Below are positions 1-13,370 of a stretch of DNA of 64,000 nucleotides, in pieces. The notes under the pieces are model-generated. The model was not told the DNA's origin and made no database searches. It saw only the letters and a program-made list of their open reading frames with translations. Positions within the stretch are counted from its first letter, which is position 1. Each line of letters opens with the position of its first letter. The DNA lies in assembly GCA_006937955.1 (NCBI GenBank), contig SSNP01000041.1, positions 215,599-279,598 on the forward strand, written 5' to 3'. Both the position numbers and the translations under genes were made by a program. This DNA is from Pachypanchax playfairii. Its lineage: Eukaryota; Chordata; Actinopteri; Cyprinodontiformes; Aplocheilidae.

Positions 1-3000
1 TGGATGGAGGAAAAGTTAATAAATAAATATGTGAGTGGGTGCAGGACTGTTCACACACTGGCAGAACCTGCAGGTGAAGCGCAACACAGGAAATTTCTCT
101 CAGGCAGTAAAGTTATGAATCTCCTCGGGGAGGTGGAATGTTCTCCTCCATGCAGCATGAACAAACACAGTCCAGCAGAGTCAGCTTCTTCTATACAGGT
201 GTTACACGCTCAGCTGATGATTTGCTCTCTGTGGAGGACACGATCATCACAAGCAGTAAACTAAAAACTTCACGCTACAATTAACAACTTGAGTTACTTA
301 TTTTAATATGTTCTCTTCAGAAATGTTGTATATCTTCACACTGTGTCAGCTCAATTCCTCTCCTTCACACACCTGCACACACACACTCGTCCTTCTTCTC
401 CTGCTCTGCTGCTGAGTTCTTGGAAGAGGCACCGAAGAACTGTGGACACACTGTGGGCCTCTAATTCACCACCAGACCTCTCCTATACTGCCTCTATGCA
501 TTCTGAACTTGTTGAACTGCCGTTCTGACCAGATTAAAACACTAGAAACAACACGTTTCAACTAAATCTAACAGGAAAATTTAGTATTCAGCAAATCAAT
601 TCACATACCTTAAAGATTTTAATCATTTTATTTCAAATATTCTAAACTTGTGTTAAACAAATACACAAGAAATTAATAATAAATGCATCTACATGAGCAT
701 AATAATATCCTAGCTGTTCCTTTTAATCCTATAGGTACTTTAATATTTTTTGCTAAAATATTACCTAAATATTTTTGCTTGAGACTTTAAAGTCCTGAAC
801 TACATCATGAAAGATCATATTGTGTCATATCTTAATGTATCATGTTGTACTGTAACATACTGGATCCTGTCATATCATTTGAGTTGAATGGTTTTGCCTC
901 ATATCACATCATAACATTTTGTATTGTAAATCCTTTAATCTCTATTACAGGCTTCATTGTAAGATTGATAATTGCGTGATTATCAGTGTCGTGGTTAGTC
1001 AAGGACACTGCAGAGAAAAATCTGCTTGGAGTCTGAATTTAGGCAGCTCTGACCACAGAGCAACATGGTTGCATTGATTTTTATTAGTTTTTTGGATAAT
1101 AAGTTCCTAATCGAGTGAAACGGATTAATCTTTACAGCTATTGGTTGAATGTTTCAGAAGACTGAATGAAAAGCATAAGATGTTATTTTATCTGTGATCT
1201 GTGGAAGTTAAGAAGACGTCTTACTGATATCTATTAAAAGATCCCTTTTGAATTTTAATCCAAAACTGCAAAACATCCTTCCTAAGAACACACGATTTAA
1301 CAAGAGTGTGAAATAGAATAAAGTTGAAAGAAAATGGTTTAATTAGACTCTGATAAAATGTTGTGAAAAGTTTTTTTTTTTATTCCCAGCAACAGCAGGG
1401 ATCAAGCAGCTCTGTTCTTACTGATGGACAGTGAAGTACATCAATCAAATCTACAAAAGTATCAAAGGCTGGATGTCTGTTTGAGACGACGGCTCAAATC
1501 TTTTCAGTCAGCAAGTAAATAAAAAACTTTAGAAATCTGGTTTTAATGAAACAGAAATTCACATTTTTGGATATTTGTTAGTGTAATCTAAAAAACAGTT
1601 GCCTCATTCAGCCACGACAGAGCTCATTCTAATGTGAGGGTTGACGAAGACAAATGTGATGAAGAGTTAAAGCTATACTGCCCCCTAGAGACAGAGAGGA
1701 GGACTTTTATACAAATACGACTAGATGAAAAAATGTTTCTATGTTAAATAGAAATATTTAATATCTGCAGACTTTTGGTTTAAAGGTAATCAGAAGATGT
1801 TTATTTCAAACACTTTTACACTGAAAATCAAGGATTTCAGTCCTGCTGACTTCCTGTTAGCTTATTTCATCCAAATCACATTAGATTTCAGATTTTTTTT
1901 CTTACATCACACGATGAGAGATGAGAAAATTCAACACAAGCTAAAAATGATGCCCATAACTGCAGCGAGACACTGTGCACAAGTCAACATTACCACAATA
2001 ACCACCATTAAATACCATGAAAGCTCAAACGAGCTTCACACCCCTAATAAATGGCAGTTGCACGAGCTCAGTTCCGTGCAAAAGTCTTAATTGTTTCATT
2101 CAGCACTTGTCACAGACAGGCAGTATAAAGCATTAAATCTTTTACAGCTGACCATTAGCAGGCAACATGTTGGCTTTAATAAAGGATGTTTTGTTTTACT
2201 GCCAACATACCATTGTTACCACTTCAAAATTGATTGATTCTTGGACTAGAAATGTATAATAAAAACAATTTATTTAAAATTTATTTTTTAAGTGTTAAAT
2301 TTCAGTTTTCCTCTCCTTTATGTTTAGTTGAGGATGTGACTGTTAGAGTCATACGAATGCTGTCAGACATGCGGACGAGCCCCGCTGCTTCGCCCACCTT
2401 TTGATGACTTTACAATGTGACAAGCTACTCGTCCTTGTTTTAGCAAAGGAGAGACATGCAGAGAAACAACTAGAGATTAAATATAAAGATAATAGTTTAA
2501 CAAATGACGTGTTGAATACTGGGTTTGCACCTGAAATTCTGTGCAAAGAGTGAAAATCTATATGTCCATTGCTCCAACTGAGTGAGGAGCATCAAAAGAT
2601 CCTGGAAACTAACACATGTCAAACTTTCTTCCTTTGGGAAAACACACAGACTGAGTCACTGACGACCTGAACAGGCATCAGGAGCCTCCAACTCCACCTT
2701 CTGTGGTTGTCTATATGTATATACATGTCAGTTCTGTTGATTAAATCACACCGTAATAGTTCTAATTTCCAAAAAGTCCCCAAAAACTCTAAGTTGTCTT
2801 CAACTGCAGCGAAGAAATGTAAAGGAGAAACAGAAACTAAAGTTAGTTCAGGTCTAAAATAATGATCTTTTTTGGCAATATTGAAATTGGGTTTAAGGAA
2901 GGCAGGGTGGGAAATACAACCTTTAATGTTTTCCAATGAAAAGCACATGTAGTCTTCTAATCTCACTGCTTCTGTTCACTGCGGGGGTTCTGCTGTGGTC

Positions 3001-6000
3001 AAGCCAACAACAGGAATGCAGACTGGTATCCTCAGGGCAGCGGGTTAAGAACATCATTGTCTGTCTTCATTTTTTATCTCCTCACCCTTAAAACGGTGCA
3101 ATCCAGCATTAAACAACAGGGTTCTCTTAAATTAGACCAGTGAGAAAATCCACTTCAGCGTTTCCTTCACGGTTCAATAGGAGCTCTCATTTTCTTGAAT
3201 CCCAGCCCATGTGGGGGTCTTCTACAGACAAGGGAACTGTAAACCTAAATCTCTGACTGAACCTGAATCTGATGGCAGTTCTCCAGTTGACCCACTTTCT
3301 ATTGGTTTAGCTTCTGTGTTCATCATATCTGAGAGATCTAAAACTGACCCAGTCATAAGAAAGAAGGTTCAATAAAAAAGCAGCTTTCAAAGATGTAACC
3401 TTTTTTTGTTGTTTTGGCTTTCCTTCCACTATCAGGCCTAACAGATGTTTGAAAGTCTGTTCTCTTGGTTATATTTTTCAGCCTTTATGAACTCAGTGAC
3501 CGTTCCTTGGAGCAAAGCAAGGCACATTATCAAATCATCTCAAAAAGAGGACAAAGAAGCAGAAAAAGCCATCATCTCCAGATACGTGACTCTGATTGAT
3601 TGGTCTGCGTGATCAGATCAAATGTCCTCCAAGTCTGGTTGACTTTCAGGGCTCGGTCCAACAATCTGTGCAGGGTTTCCTTTTTCTTTGACTCTTAAAT
3701 GATCCAAATAAGAACTTTATTGCCAGCCAAGGCAGGCTTATGCTTTGTCATCAGTCATAAACGATGTTGTGACCCACTGACTTTAGCCTCAGTTAGACTT
3801 GCTCTTATCTGCACTCATGAGATAAGGTTAAGATCTAGAACCAGAGGATGGATGGAGGATAAACTTGTCATAAAGACAGACCTGTCTGTCTCTTTCATTT
3901 CACATCGTCCTCCTTATCATTCCATCTTCCCGGGACAGCTCTCTCCAGACTCCATGAAACTTCTACATCAAAATGCTCTGAGTGGTATAATTTTTCAAGC
4001 CTGACTAGGACGGACGTGGCCTTGACGTTAATGCAAGATGGACTGAGTGGATCTCAGCAGCCAGTCTCCAGCGCTGACACAGGACTCTCTTGTTGCCAAG
4101 GCTCATTACAGACGAGGGTAGAGGCAGCAGCAGATCAAAGAAACTCCTCAGAAGGTTAATTTCCTTAACTAACCTAATCTCCTACAGCAAGTGGATCACC
4201 TTTCACTGCACCGAGGGTCGGGGGCAATGAGGTCTGCCACTGAAACTCAGAAAGACTCCAAGTTTTACTTTGAAGTTGAAGAAATCAAAGTCTAACAATG
4301 CCTTAAGGTTATCAAATGAACTGAAACCATAGAGGTACTCCCCTGTAATCTGGACATGCCTTGAATTCCGAGTGACGCCTCTGTGGTGTTTTTAAGGAGA
4401 TGCATAATGGACCTCTTTTCCCCTCCACAAGTTAATATAATTTCCTGAACTCTTAATACAATGTCTGGGTATTTCTTTGGTGAAAATGCAGCAGGATTGT
4501 AGAAACAAAGGCCTCTTTTTTAGCATCTCATTACTGCTGTTTCATTCTGACTGATTTTAGACAAAGTATGTAGACAGATGACTCCATTCCTGTCCTCCAC
4601 CACACTCCTCCTGACTGTTTTAAAAAACTATTTTCTACCCTGTTTGTCCAGCCTGTCCACACACAAACAGATTTCATGGTGGTATCTTAAAACTTGTATC
4701 ACAGCAGAGACACAGTGATGTTGCAGTTTATTTTAAAGAACAAACGAAAACATAAAAAACTGGGGCCTTTTCTCTATTTCGCTCACTTTATCCTAATAAT
4801 GTTGCCATTAAACTTTAATCATGTGCTAAAAAAGTTCTTCACTGAGAGGAAACTGGAAACAACATCAAAAAAAGTTTGAATTTTGGGTGAATTGTCAGTA
4901 AAATTGTCAGTATAATAATATTTCCCTGGATTCAATATGTTGTTAATGTGGATATTCTCACTATCTAATGGTGTGTGATGGGCATTTCAGTGTTTTTGTT
5001 AGAATAATGTGGATGAAGATATTTTCATTGAAAGAGGAAAATACATGCCACTCAAAAACCACCCATATGTTCTTCATCAGCAGCTTGACCTTGAATAGTT
5101 TGGTTATAATCTGTGGGCATTAATTACATTGTGTTCTTATTGGGTTTTGCTATCTGTTTTGTGATTCATGAGTTGGTTGGAAATGCCTGTTTTCTTTCAT
5201 TATTGGAACATTCAGTGACAAATAGAACTTTTCTATTACTGGAACTAAAATAAGATCACATTTTGGCCTGAGAATGTAAAAATAAAAGCAAAAAGTCAAG
5301 GAGATGAACTACAAAGATTTGTTATAAGCACTGAACACTGCAGTTCCTCCAAGTAGCTAATTTAGCTTCTCTATAAAGATTCATTTCACAGTTACAGAAA
5401 CACGCCTGTCCATTTCCATCACAAGCTGGTTCCAGATCAGATCAGCGTCCACCTGATGCCTCACAAGGTTTTGTGACTCTCAGCTACCTTTCGTGCATCA
5501 CATGCACAAGCAGAGGGTTATTCACCAACATGTGAGATACAGCAGGATGTCAGGGTGTAGCTGAGGGGAAACATGACGTACCACAAAACTTCCTCAAGGA
5601 GTGAAGCAAGGTAATGTGTTGACCAATTTAACTCTCCCCCCAGACTGTCTACTGACTACTGATAAGGCTGATTAATCAAGTACGCAAGGCTAAAAGTAGA
5701 AAAGAATAGAATAAAAATAGTGCTGACATGAATAGACAATAGAACTAAGGAGGTCAAGAGAGGGGAGTTAAAATAAACCAAATAGAGCAATTGGCTGTTT
5801 CCTCTCTGGGTTCTTGAACTAAACAATGTCTGATTTGAAGTTTAGCTTTTAGTTATAGCAATATCTGCTAATAAATGGCAAAAATCTAAAGATCTAAAAA
5901 GGTTTTCCTTTAAAAAATATGGCTCTTAAATGGTCTATTTTTTATAAAAAATGTAAAAAAAAAAGTCAGGTTTATCTTAAGTTAAAAGTTTGGCACATCA

Positions 6001-6770
6001 TTTTATGAGTCTGAAAAGATTTCCAAAGAATGCAACTGACTAAAAGACCTTTAACTACGAGAAAAGCCCCAATATATGAGCCAAGTGATTCATTAACACT
6101 CATTGCCAAATGTTTAATAACGCATATCAAAAAGTTTCCAACACTTTAGCTACTAGTTGTGAAAGCACCGTCAAGAATCACAGACAGGGAATATTCATAT
6201 AAGGTTAAAGGAATATGACTCTTATTCCAAAAGTAACACACGGCTCTCTGACATTTTATTCAACTTTTTTTTAAGTCACTACATTCTTAAAAGGGGATTT
6301 TCAGCACAGTCTTAACAAGAAATGGAAGTATGAGCTTCTTTGCGGCCAAATATCAGAAAAAAAGGAATTGAAAGTATCAAAATGATTCAGGACACTAAGC
6401 AGGGGTTTTACATGAACTCATGATCTTTCTAATGATTGAATAAAAATACCCTGTAGTGATGACAGATGATTGTTTACTTAACAGCACATGACACATAAGA
6501 TTTACTAACATTGTTTTTCACATCTGTGCAGCTCCGAACACCATCAGTTCAACCCAGATAAGCAACACATGGAGCCGTTTCTGCCTATCTGAAGACGAGA
6601 GATCTTTGTCAACAACAACACATCCAGGAACTTCAATAACAATGACTTCATCTCCAGTTGACCTAAAGATAGAGTCTCAACAGTAAACAGTTGGTCTCTC
6701 TTTGCTTTAAAGCAATAGTTTGGATCTTTTAATTTGGGTTTGGTGGAAAGGTTGTGACTCATTAACGTTT
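1..6770. other. Non-coding, no gene recognised
   Basis: AT-rich unique-looking DNA with short random ORFs only; none has a recognisable domain, a convincing initiation context or splice structure. I see no transposon ends or RNA genes. The part around 3480-4200 is somewhat richer in balanced-composition sequence and could hold conserved non-coding elements, but that needs cross-species alignment. Confidence 0.5.
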
Positions 6771-6803
6771 CAGCTGTTGTAGATACAGAAGCTCTTTGAA
6801 CAA

Positions 6804-7112
6804 CCTCAGTTTGGAGAAACAGAATTTATTCTGGCCACAATGATGAGCTAACTGCTGGATTACTTCCTCCTTAAAACAATTTTAGTCTCAAATATTTTAT
6901 GTATGTTGCATAAAACATTCCACAGCTGTAAATTTTGTGTTAGTTTTTCTAAATAAATTAGGATATAACTGTCAGATGTGCTCTAAGTTGCACAGAAAAA
7001 GCTAAGTTAATCGCTGCTACTTTTAATACCTCCACTTACAAATAACCATTAAATTTTTTTGAAAATAACCATATAAACAGTGTTTATTATAAATAATATA
7101 TATATATATATA
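6804..7112. repeat. Relic of a dispersed repeat, left side
   Basis: The 20 bases at 6804-6823 are identical to 52992-53011, where they form one end of a ~216 bp inverted-repeat element. Weaker similarity seems to resume at 8750-8777 on the far side of the Tc1-like insertion (CACTTTGGTCTTGGC against CACTTTAGTCTTGGC at 53172). The Tc1 element may therefore have landed inside an older copy. Internal similarity is patchy, so this is tentative. The stretch ends in a TA microsatellite (7097-7112) that served as Tc1 target. Confidence 0.35.
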
Positions 7113-7312
7113 CAGTGGGGCAAAGAAGTATTTAGTCAGCCACCAATTGTGTAAGTTCTCCCACTTAAAAAGATCAGAGAGGCCTGTAATTTTCATCATA
7201 GGTATACCTCAACTATGGGAGACAAAATGAGAAAAAAAAATCCAGAAAATCACATTGTCTGATTTGTAAAGAATTTATTTGCAAATTATGGTGGAAAATA
7301 AGTATTTGGTCA
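7113..7312 (+). repeat. Left terminal inverted repeat of the Tc1-like element
   Basis: Begins CAGTGGGGCAAAGAAG directly after TA. Pairs with 8515-8714 over 200 bp. The outer and inner direct-repeat motifs (about 7127 and 7301) are the probable transposase binding sites, judged from the IR/DR architecture of related elements. Confidence 0.93.
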
Positions 7313-7424
7313 CCTTCAAACAAGTAAGATTTCTGGCTTTCACAGACCTGTAACTTCTTTAAGAGGCTCCTCGGTCCTCCACTCGTTACCTGTATTAATG
7401 TCACCTGTGTGAACTCGTTATCAG

Positions 7425-7431
7425 TATAAAA
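7425..7431 (+). promoter_or_regulatory. TATA box of the transposase gene
   Basis: TATAAAA lies 45 bp upstream of the transposase start codon, which allows a short 5' leader. This is the only TATA-type element between the left terminal repeat and the gene. Confidence 0.6.
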
Positions 7432-7475
7432 GACACCTGTCCACAACCTCAAACAGTCACGCTCCAAACTCCACT

Positions 7476-8498
7476 ATGGCCAAGACCAAAGAGCTGTCAA
7501 AGGACACCAGAAACAAAATTGTAGACCTTCACCAGGCTGGGAAGACTGAATCTGCAATAGGTAAGCAGCTTGGTGTGAAGAAATCAACTGTGGGAGCAAT
7601 TATTAGAAAATGGAAGACATACAAGACCACTGATAATCTCCCTCGATCTGGGGCTCCACGCAAGATCTCACCCCGTGGGGTCAAAATGATCACAAGAACG
7701 GTGAGCAAAAATCCCAGAACCACACGGAGGGACCTAGTGAATGACCTGCAGAGAGCTGGGACCAAAGTAACAAAGGCTACCATCAGTAACACACTACGCC
7801 GCCAGGGACTCAAATCCTGCAGTGCCAGACGTGTCCCCCTGCTGAAGCCAGGACACGTCCAGGCCCGTCTGCGGTTTGCTAGAGAGCATTTGGATGATCC
7901 AGAAGAGGATTGGGAGAACATCATATGGTCAGATGAAACCAAAATAGAACTTTTTGGTAGAAACTCAACTTGTCGTGTTTGGAGGGGAAAGAATGCTGAG
8001 TTGGATCCAAAGAACACCATACCTACTGTAAAGCATGGGGGTGGAAACATCATGCTTTGGGGCTGTTTTTCTGCAAGGGGACCAGGACGACTGATCCGTG
8101 TAAAGGAAAGAATGAATGGGGCCATGTATCGTAAGATTTTGAGTGAAAACCTCCTTCCATCAGCAAGGGCATTGAAAATGAGACGTGGCTGGGTCTTTCA
8201 GCATGACAATGATCCCAAACACACCACCCGGGCAACGAAGGAGTGGCTTCGTAAGAAGCATTTCAAGGTCCTGGAGTGGCCTAGCCAGTCTCCAGATCTC
8301 AACCCCATAGAAAATCTCTGGAGGGAGTTGAAAGTCCGTGTTGCCCAGCGTCAGCCCCAAAACATCACTGCTCTAGAGGAGATCTGCATGGAGGAATGGG
8401 CCAAAATACCAGCAACAGTGTGTGAAAACCTTGTGAAGACTTACAGAAAACGTTTGACCTCTGTCATTGCCAACAAAGGCTATATAACAAAGTATTGA
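7476..8498 (+). CDS. Tc1-like transposase, full length
   Basis: This 340-residue protein should catalyse cut-and-paste excision and insertion at TA sites, acting in the nucleus on the element's own terminal repeats. Residues 1-115 form the paired-like double helix-turn-helix DNA-binding region. A basic GRPR-like linker is seen as PRSGAPRK at 56-63. The glycine-rich box HGGGNIMLWGC is at 187-197. The catalytic triad is D153 (in WSDE), D244 (in FQHDNDPKHT) and E279 (in DLNPIEN), with 34 residues between the second D and the E: the DD34E signature of Tc1. Length equals the usual 340 residues, there is no internal stop or frameshift, and the ATG lies downstream of a TATA box. The frame stops just before the right terminal repeat. 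All expected catalytic residues are present, so activity is plausible but untested. The long reverse-strand ORF in the same place is a shadow. Confidence 0.97.
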   Translation: MAKTKELSKDTRNKIVDLHQAGKTESAIGKQLGVKKSTVGAIIRKWKTYKTTDNLPRSGAPRKISPRGVKMITRTVSKNPRTTRRDLVNDLQRAGTKVTKATISNTLRRQGLKSCSARRVPLLKPGHVQARLRFAREHLDDPEEDWENIIWSDETKIELFGRNSTCRVWRGKNAELDPKNTIPTVKHGGGNIMLWGCFSARGPGRLIRVKERMNGAMYRKILSENLLPSARALKMRRGWVFQHDNDPKHTTRATKEWLRKKHFKVLEWPSQSPDLNPIENLWRELKVRVAQRQPQNITALEEICMEEWAKIPATVCENLVKTYRKRLTSVIANKGYITKY

Positions 8499-8514
8499 GA
8501 TTAACTTTTGTTAT

Positions 8515-8714
8515 TGACCAAATACTTATTTTCCACCATAATTTGCAAATAAATTCTTTAAAAATCAGACAATGTGATTTTCTGGATTTTTTTTCCTCAT
8601 TTTGTCTCTCATAGTTGAGGTATACCTATGATGAAAATTACAGGCCTCTCTGATCTTTTTAAGTGGGAGAACTTACACAATTGGTGGCTGACTAAATACT
8701 TATTTGCCCCACTG
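8515..8714 (-). repeat. Right terminal inverted repeat of the Tc1-like element
   Basis: Reverse complement of 7113-7312 with about four mismatches. Ends in CCCCACTG immediately before the TA target duplication. Confidence 0.93.
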
Positions 8715-8716
8715 TA

Positions 8717-11700
8717 TATAATATATAGAACATGTTTAAGACTGACACATGAGCCACTTTGGTCTTGGCTGTTTTTGGGACTAAGCTTCTCAGTCCCGTG
8801 AGAGATAATTTCTGATCTGATCTGATTTCTAAAGTCTGATCAAAGAATTATCTACAATAGAAAAAACATTGAGTTCTGATAATATTATGGTTCATGTCTG
8901 GTTTGCCTATAAGACCTCAATTTGTAACTCTAAAAATAATTCTATATTACAAACATTGCCTCAAATTATCATTAATACTCAATAAAACCTTCCTCTCTTC
9001 TATCTTCATCCACCAGCTCCTAAGCTCTAATTCTCTGTAAAAAAAATAAATATTTACTTAAATTTCCTTGTCTCTGGGTGCAACATTGTCAGTCTGAAAC
9101 TTTTGATGGATCAAGAGAAATTTCTACGTTGAAAATTAGAGATAACGAAAAAGTTAACTTTCCTGAAGAAGCTGCTGTATGCAGGAGAAAAAAAAGATTA
9201 ATGCCTATCAAAAGGGTGTTGCAGCCTCCAAATGTCCACCAGAATGAATGATTGATGGTCAAATTATAAAAAACAGGAAATGTTGTCAAATCTTTTTTAA
9301 GATATTATATCATAATGATCAGCCACAAAGTAGAAAACTTTGCCAAAGAATTTACATTTCTCAGTGTTAGGTGTTTATAAGAAGGTGGGGGGGGGTCAAT
9401 TAACATAACCAGTGACAAGATTATATATGTAGATATAATGTTTTTGTGGATAAGAACTGCTACCAGTTCAGAAAACAAAACCAGATACATACAATAAGCC
9501 AAAAAGCTTAAAACAACTGTCCACTGTGTTAATCAAAAGTATAAATAAATCAATTTGCCACAACAGAATAACAAAGGAACTATAAAGTACTTCATAGAAC
9601 CAACTAAACCTCTTCTACTTTATTAACATTAGTACTTTCCTCCAAAAACCTATATTCAAACCTATATGCAATACAGGAAACACATGCTAATTTTATTATT
9701 TTCCTTTTAATATTATTTTGTTACATAATTATTATACTCCTGTTAAATTACACATTTACACACGTGGTTTTTCTTTCATGTATTGAATGATTAAAAAGCT
9801 CAGCCAGGTGTTGATGGTCCTCCACGTGTTCGGCAGCTGCTCCTTGGCACAGGCTGCTCATAAACATTGACGCCAGCCTTACTGTAAGGCGAGTCCCGTA
9901 AATGATGTCAAAAAGAGTGGCACCATTGGAAAACCCCAATTCCATATCCGGGAAACTAAAAAGGAGCAACCTGTTGCCCAGCAACACTCTACAGGCTAAT
10001 ACCCTAATTGCTTGTCGCTGTACCAAGAAACCAGTCATAATAGATAAAGACTGACAGTATTGTGGACCTGAGTCAGCAGCCTCAGCAGTTTCTCCACTAT
10101 AACTCCCACCTTAAAAAGTTTTTCTCTTCTGGCAAAGTTCTTTATTTTCTGCAAATTTGTAGCTGACGTCCAGGGACATTTGGGAAAACAGAGGCGTCCA
10201 CGCAGAAACAATAGTCAGCTTCTTCTCAAGTAGCACAAACGCAAAACAGGGGAATAACTGCGCTTTAAAGTTCTGAGAGGTTGAGAATGGGAGTCTCTTG
10301 TGTGGTGTAATTCAACCCTAAAAACTGTGACAGGAAATGAAGTTATAGCTCCTCCATGACAATCAACCTGTCTGTAATTATCCTTGATCCAACCCAGGAG
10401 TCTTGTAGATGGGAGAAATGATAATCATGATGATGATATGGAATACAGATGATACACACACACACACACGTGCACATGAACGCATCGTTCTTCTTGACTG
10501 AACATCGGGTCAGAGAGCTCGAGTTTGATTCATGATGATGTGGAGGAGGAAGAGAAGAGAAACAGAAAGAAAAGAGAGAGCCAGGTCACTTCCACACATC
10601 AGTCAAAGGCGATGAGAGGAACAGCTGTTGGTCAGCTTCCGTTTTGGCTTGGGAGCTCAACACCCCCCCAACACACACACACATATTTAGTCATTTGTTC
10701 AATTGAAATAGCTTGACAACTAGAAGAGAAGACAATAAGGAGTAGTGACAAGTCACAACACTATTATCAGTTTGCTTTCTGACACATTTTAAGCAGTTAT
10801 GGGTGGAGATGAGACGTCACTAGAGGACAGTGAAGGTGTAGGAGTTTATTTTAACTTTAGACACCAAAGCCTTTAACCTTTTTTTCTTTCCTTCCTATGG
10901 TTTTACAGCCTATTTACTGGTAGCAGACTTTCATCTAGTTATGACAGGAGATCTGCTGTTGGGATTTTGACATGGAGGAAAGGGGTCTCCAGCAGGAGCT
11001 CTAAGCTGGACCGGATAGGCCACGGGGCTTGCTAGTACTTGGACAACTTAACACCCCCATGTGTCCTGCAATGTAGAGTTGTCTGTGAAAGACAGAGGTA
11101 TACAAACACAATAATAGGTTGATTTTATTAAGGTTTAAGCATTTTTCTTAAGGTAAGCAAGTTACTTGGAATTAAAAGTTGTCAACTGAGAAGGGAAAAA
11201 AATCAAGGTTTGAGGGAAGTTTAACAAACTGTTTTCCCAGACTATATCTTATAAGAAAAGGTTTCTAAATTGCAAAAAAAATTTGAAAACTCCAAAAAAT
11301 CTTAAATAAAATTAGGAAAAGTTCAAGTCCAAAATAAGTGTGATGGATTTATAGCAAGCTAGCTAATGTTAGGCATTAGCCTAAATAATCTAAGCTGTAA
11401 TTCACTTACCTCAGAAGTCTCAGTTTGAAACCATATTTTATTCACATGAACTGTGTCTCTACTGCATGTCAAAAATAAGTGAGATTTGCTATCTGTTTCA
11501 GGTAACCATGATTACTTTTGCTAACAGTGCAAGTGGATAACAATGTAATTCCCTGAACTCTGAGTTCAGGGAATTTAAACACTAGAAACAGTATGCTCCC
11601 TTAAAACATGGTACAATACTAACTGTTAATTGATACAAGTTATCAAAAGACAAAGTAATTGTTTAATTCCTGTAGCAATCATATATTTTCTTGCACAAGA

Positions 11701-13370
11701 CAGCCATTTTGGATTTGGTCAAGCTGATTCGGGTTTACTAGTCTAACTTTAAACATAAGAATTCAAACTCAAATAGATTACTTTAGCCAAGTTTCACAAT
11801 GTTGGTCGTTAACTTAAAGGATTTAAAGTTACAAATTTTCATTTAATATTAAAAAAATAAACACTGAATACTTCGAAATACATACAAATATTAGATATGA
11901 AAGCTGGAAAAACAGCTACAGAGGCTGTTCTTTTATTAATGTTTGGGTGTTTTCATAAAATACAAACAGCTGTTTGGTGTTGTCTAGTCCAAAACACAAG
12001 TATCAAACATTGTGAAACATCTTTTCAGGCCACCAAAGCAAAACTATAAAACACTTGAAGTTTAACCTGTTCATTTATCTCCCCTCATCTCTGCAGAATC
12101 AGCATCAAACACCCTGCAAACTGAGAAAACTACGCTCCAAGACCTTATCAAGTGTAATTAGGTAATGCAACACACCTGAAACACATTAGGCAATTAACTG
12201 AGCAGGGAATGTAGTTGTTTGTTTGTTTGTTTTTACAAGTTATGTTACTATCTGAGAGCACACACAAAGTAGAGACACCACACACGTTGAGCAGCATCTC
12301 TAGCGTTGAACACAAAGAGAATTAACTGCATTTTAGTTTCATTTGACTTGACTTTTCATGGATCAGTGGATTAAAACAGAGTCTCTGTGAAAATATAGTC
12401 TTCTACCTTTTGAAGAGGTGAAGTGGGGAAAGGGGCAATTCCAGTTGGTTTTCACATGTGGACCAGGTTTTATGACAGAGCTGAATAAGATAAAATACAG
12501 AACATGTGCAAAGAATATTAAGTTCTCAATAATGATTGGTATTTTATGGAAAAGTTTCCATAAAACAGCTGCAGGAAGGACTCGTATTGTAGTGAGCATG
12601 AGTTTAAGTCATTTGTGGGAGATGGATTTAATTGTAGATCACCTAGCCCCATAACTACAAGCTTAAAGAATATTGAAAGGATTCAAGTTTGGTTATACTG
12701 ATTAGAGAACAGGGGAAGTCAAAGAAATAGGGTAGAAGTCTTACATGCTCTGAAAATTCCACTCAGATTGTTGTCAAAACATCATTGGTTCTCCACGTGT
12801 CTCCAAGCTTTCATGCATGAGTGGCAGAGAAGGGGGCTACAGTCATTGGCATGTCTATGCTTATGGGTCATCGTGTGTGGGTGGGAAAACATCTTGCAGT
12901 CTTTATACTGTTTGTTTTTCCTTTGTCATCTCTGTATCGCCTAAGCGTGCCATTCTGCAGGTGGTTGGCATGGAGTTTCAGGACATGTTATGGTTGTTGA
13001 CTTTGATTAGCCATGATGTCTGGATTAAACAAGGCTGCAGTGTGTTTATACAATGATTCACTGCTACCTTTTGACTCCAAAATCGCAGAAGATTATACAT
13101 TATAGTTTGTGGTTGTAGACACAGCTGTCATAGAAAAGCCAGAAAGGATACAATCGGCTTTTTATATCGAAAAAATAAACATAAAAGCGTCTGTTGAGAC
13201 AATTTGTGCTTTTTGTGGATTTTTGCAAGCTCCACAGATTGAATACTATTGATTTTTAATATTGCCAGTTATTAACTTGTTCTGAATGTGTCAAATAGTT
13301 TCATGTGTTGCAAAGTTGTGCGGACAAATCGGTTAAAGATGTTCTGTGAAGGTGTTTTTATGTCTGCTCC
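8717..13370. other. Non-coding, no gene recognised
   Basis: AT-rich DNA with a short CA run near 10454-10469 and a G-run near 9386. A perfect 29-bp palindrome lies at 11547-11575. The part at 9760-10050 has mixed composition and low repeat content and could be a conserved non-coding element, but this cannot be decided from one sequence. Reading frames here are short and lack recognisable domains. Confidence 0.5.
11547..11575. repeat. Perfect 29-bp palindrome
   Basis: The arms AATTCCCTGAACTC and GAGTTCAGGGAATT are exact reverse complements around a single central T. No transposon context is visible. Confidence 0.9.

Larger units (their letters stand above)
7113..8714 (+). mobile_element. Tc1-like DNA transposon, apparently complete (1602 bp)
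   Basis: The element has ~200 bp terminal inverted repeats at 7113-7312 and 8515-8714, differing at about four positions by eye. It is flanked by TA on both sides (7111-7112 and 8715-8716), the Tc1/mariner target duplication. It contains one uninterrupted 340-codon transposase gene in the forward direction. Each repeat holds two related direct repeats, AGTATTTAGTCAGCCACC near the outer end and AGTATTTGGTCACC at the inner end, the IR/DR arrangement of fish Tc1 elements. An intact reading frame plus nearly identical ends points to recent transposition. It inserted into an AT dinucleotide run. Confidence 0.96.

Noticed and set aside
7529..8125. 198-codon reverse ORF
   Set aside because: Antisense shadow of the Tc1-like transposase.
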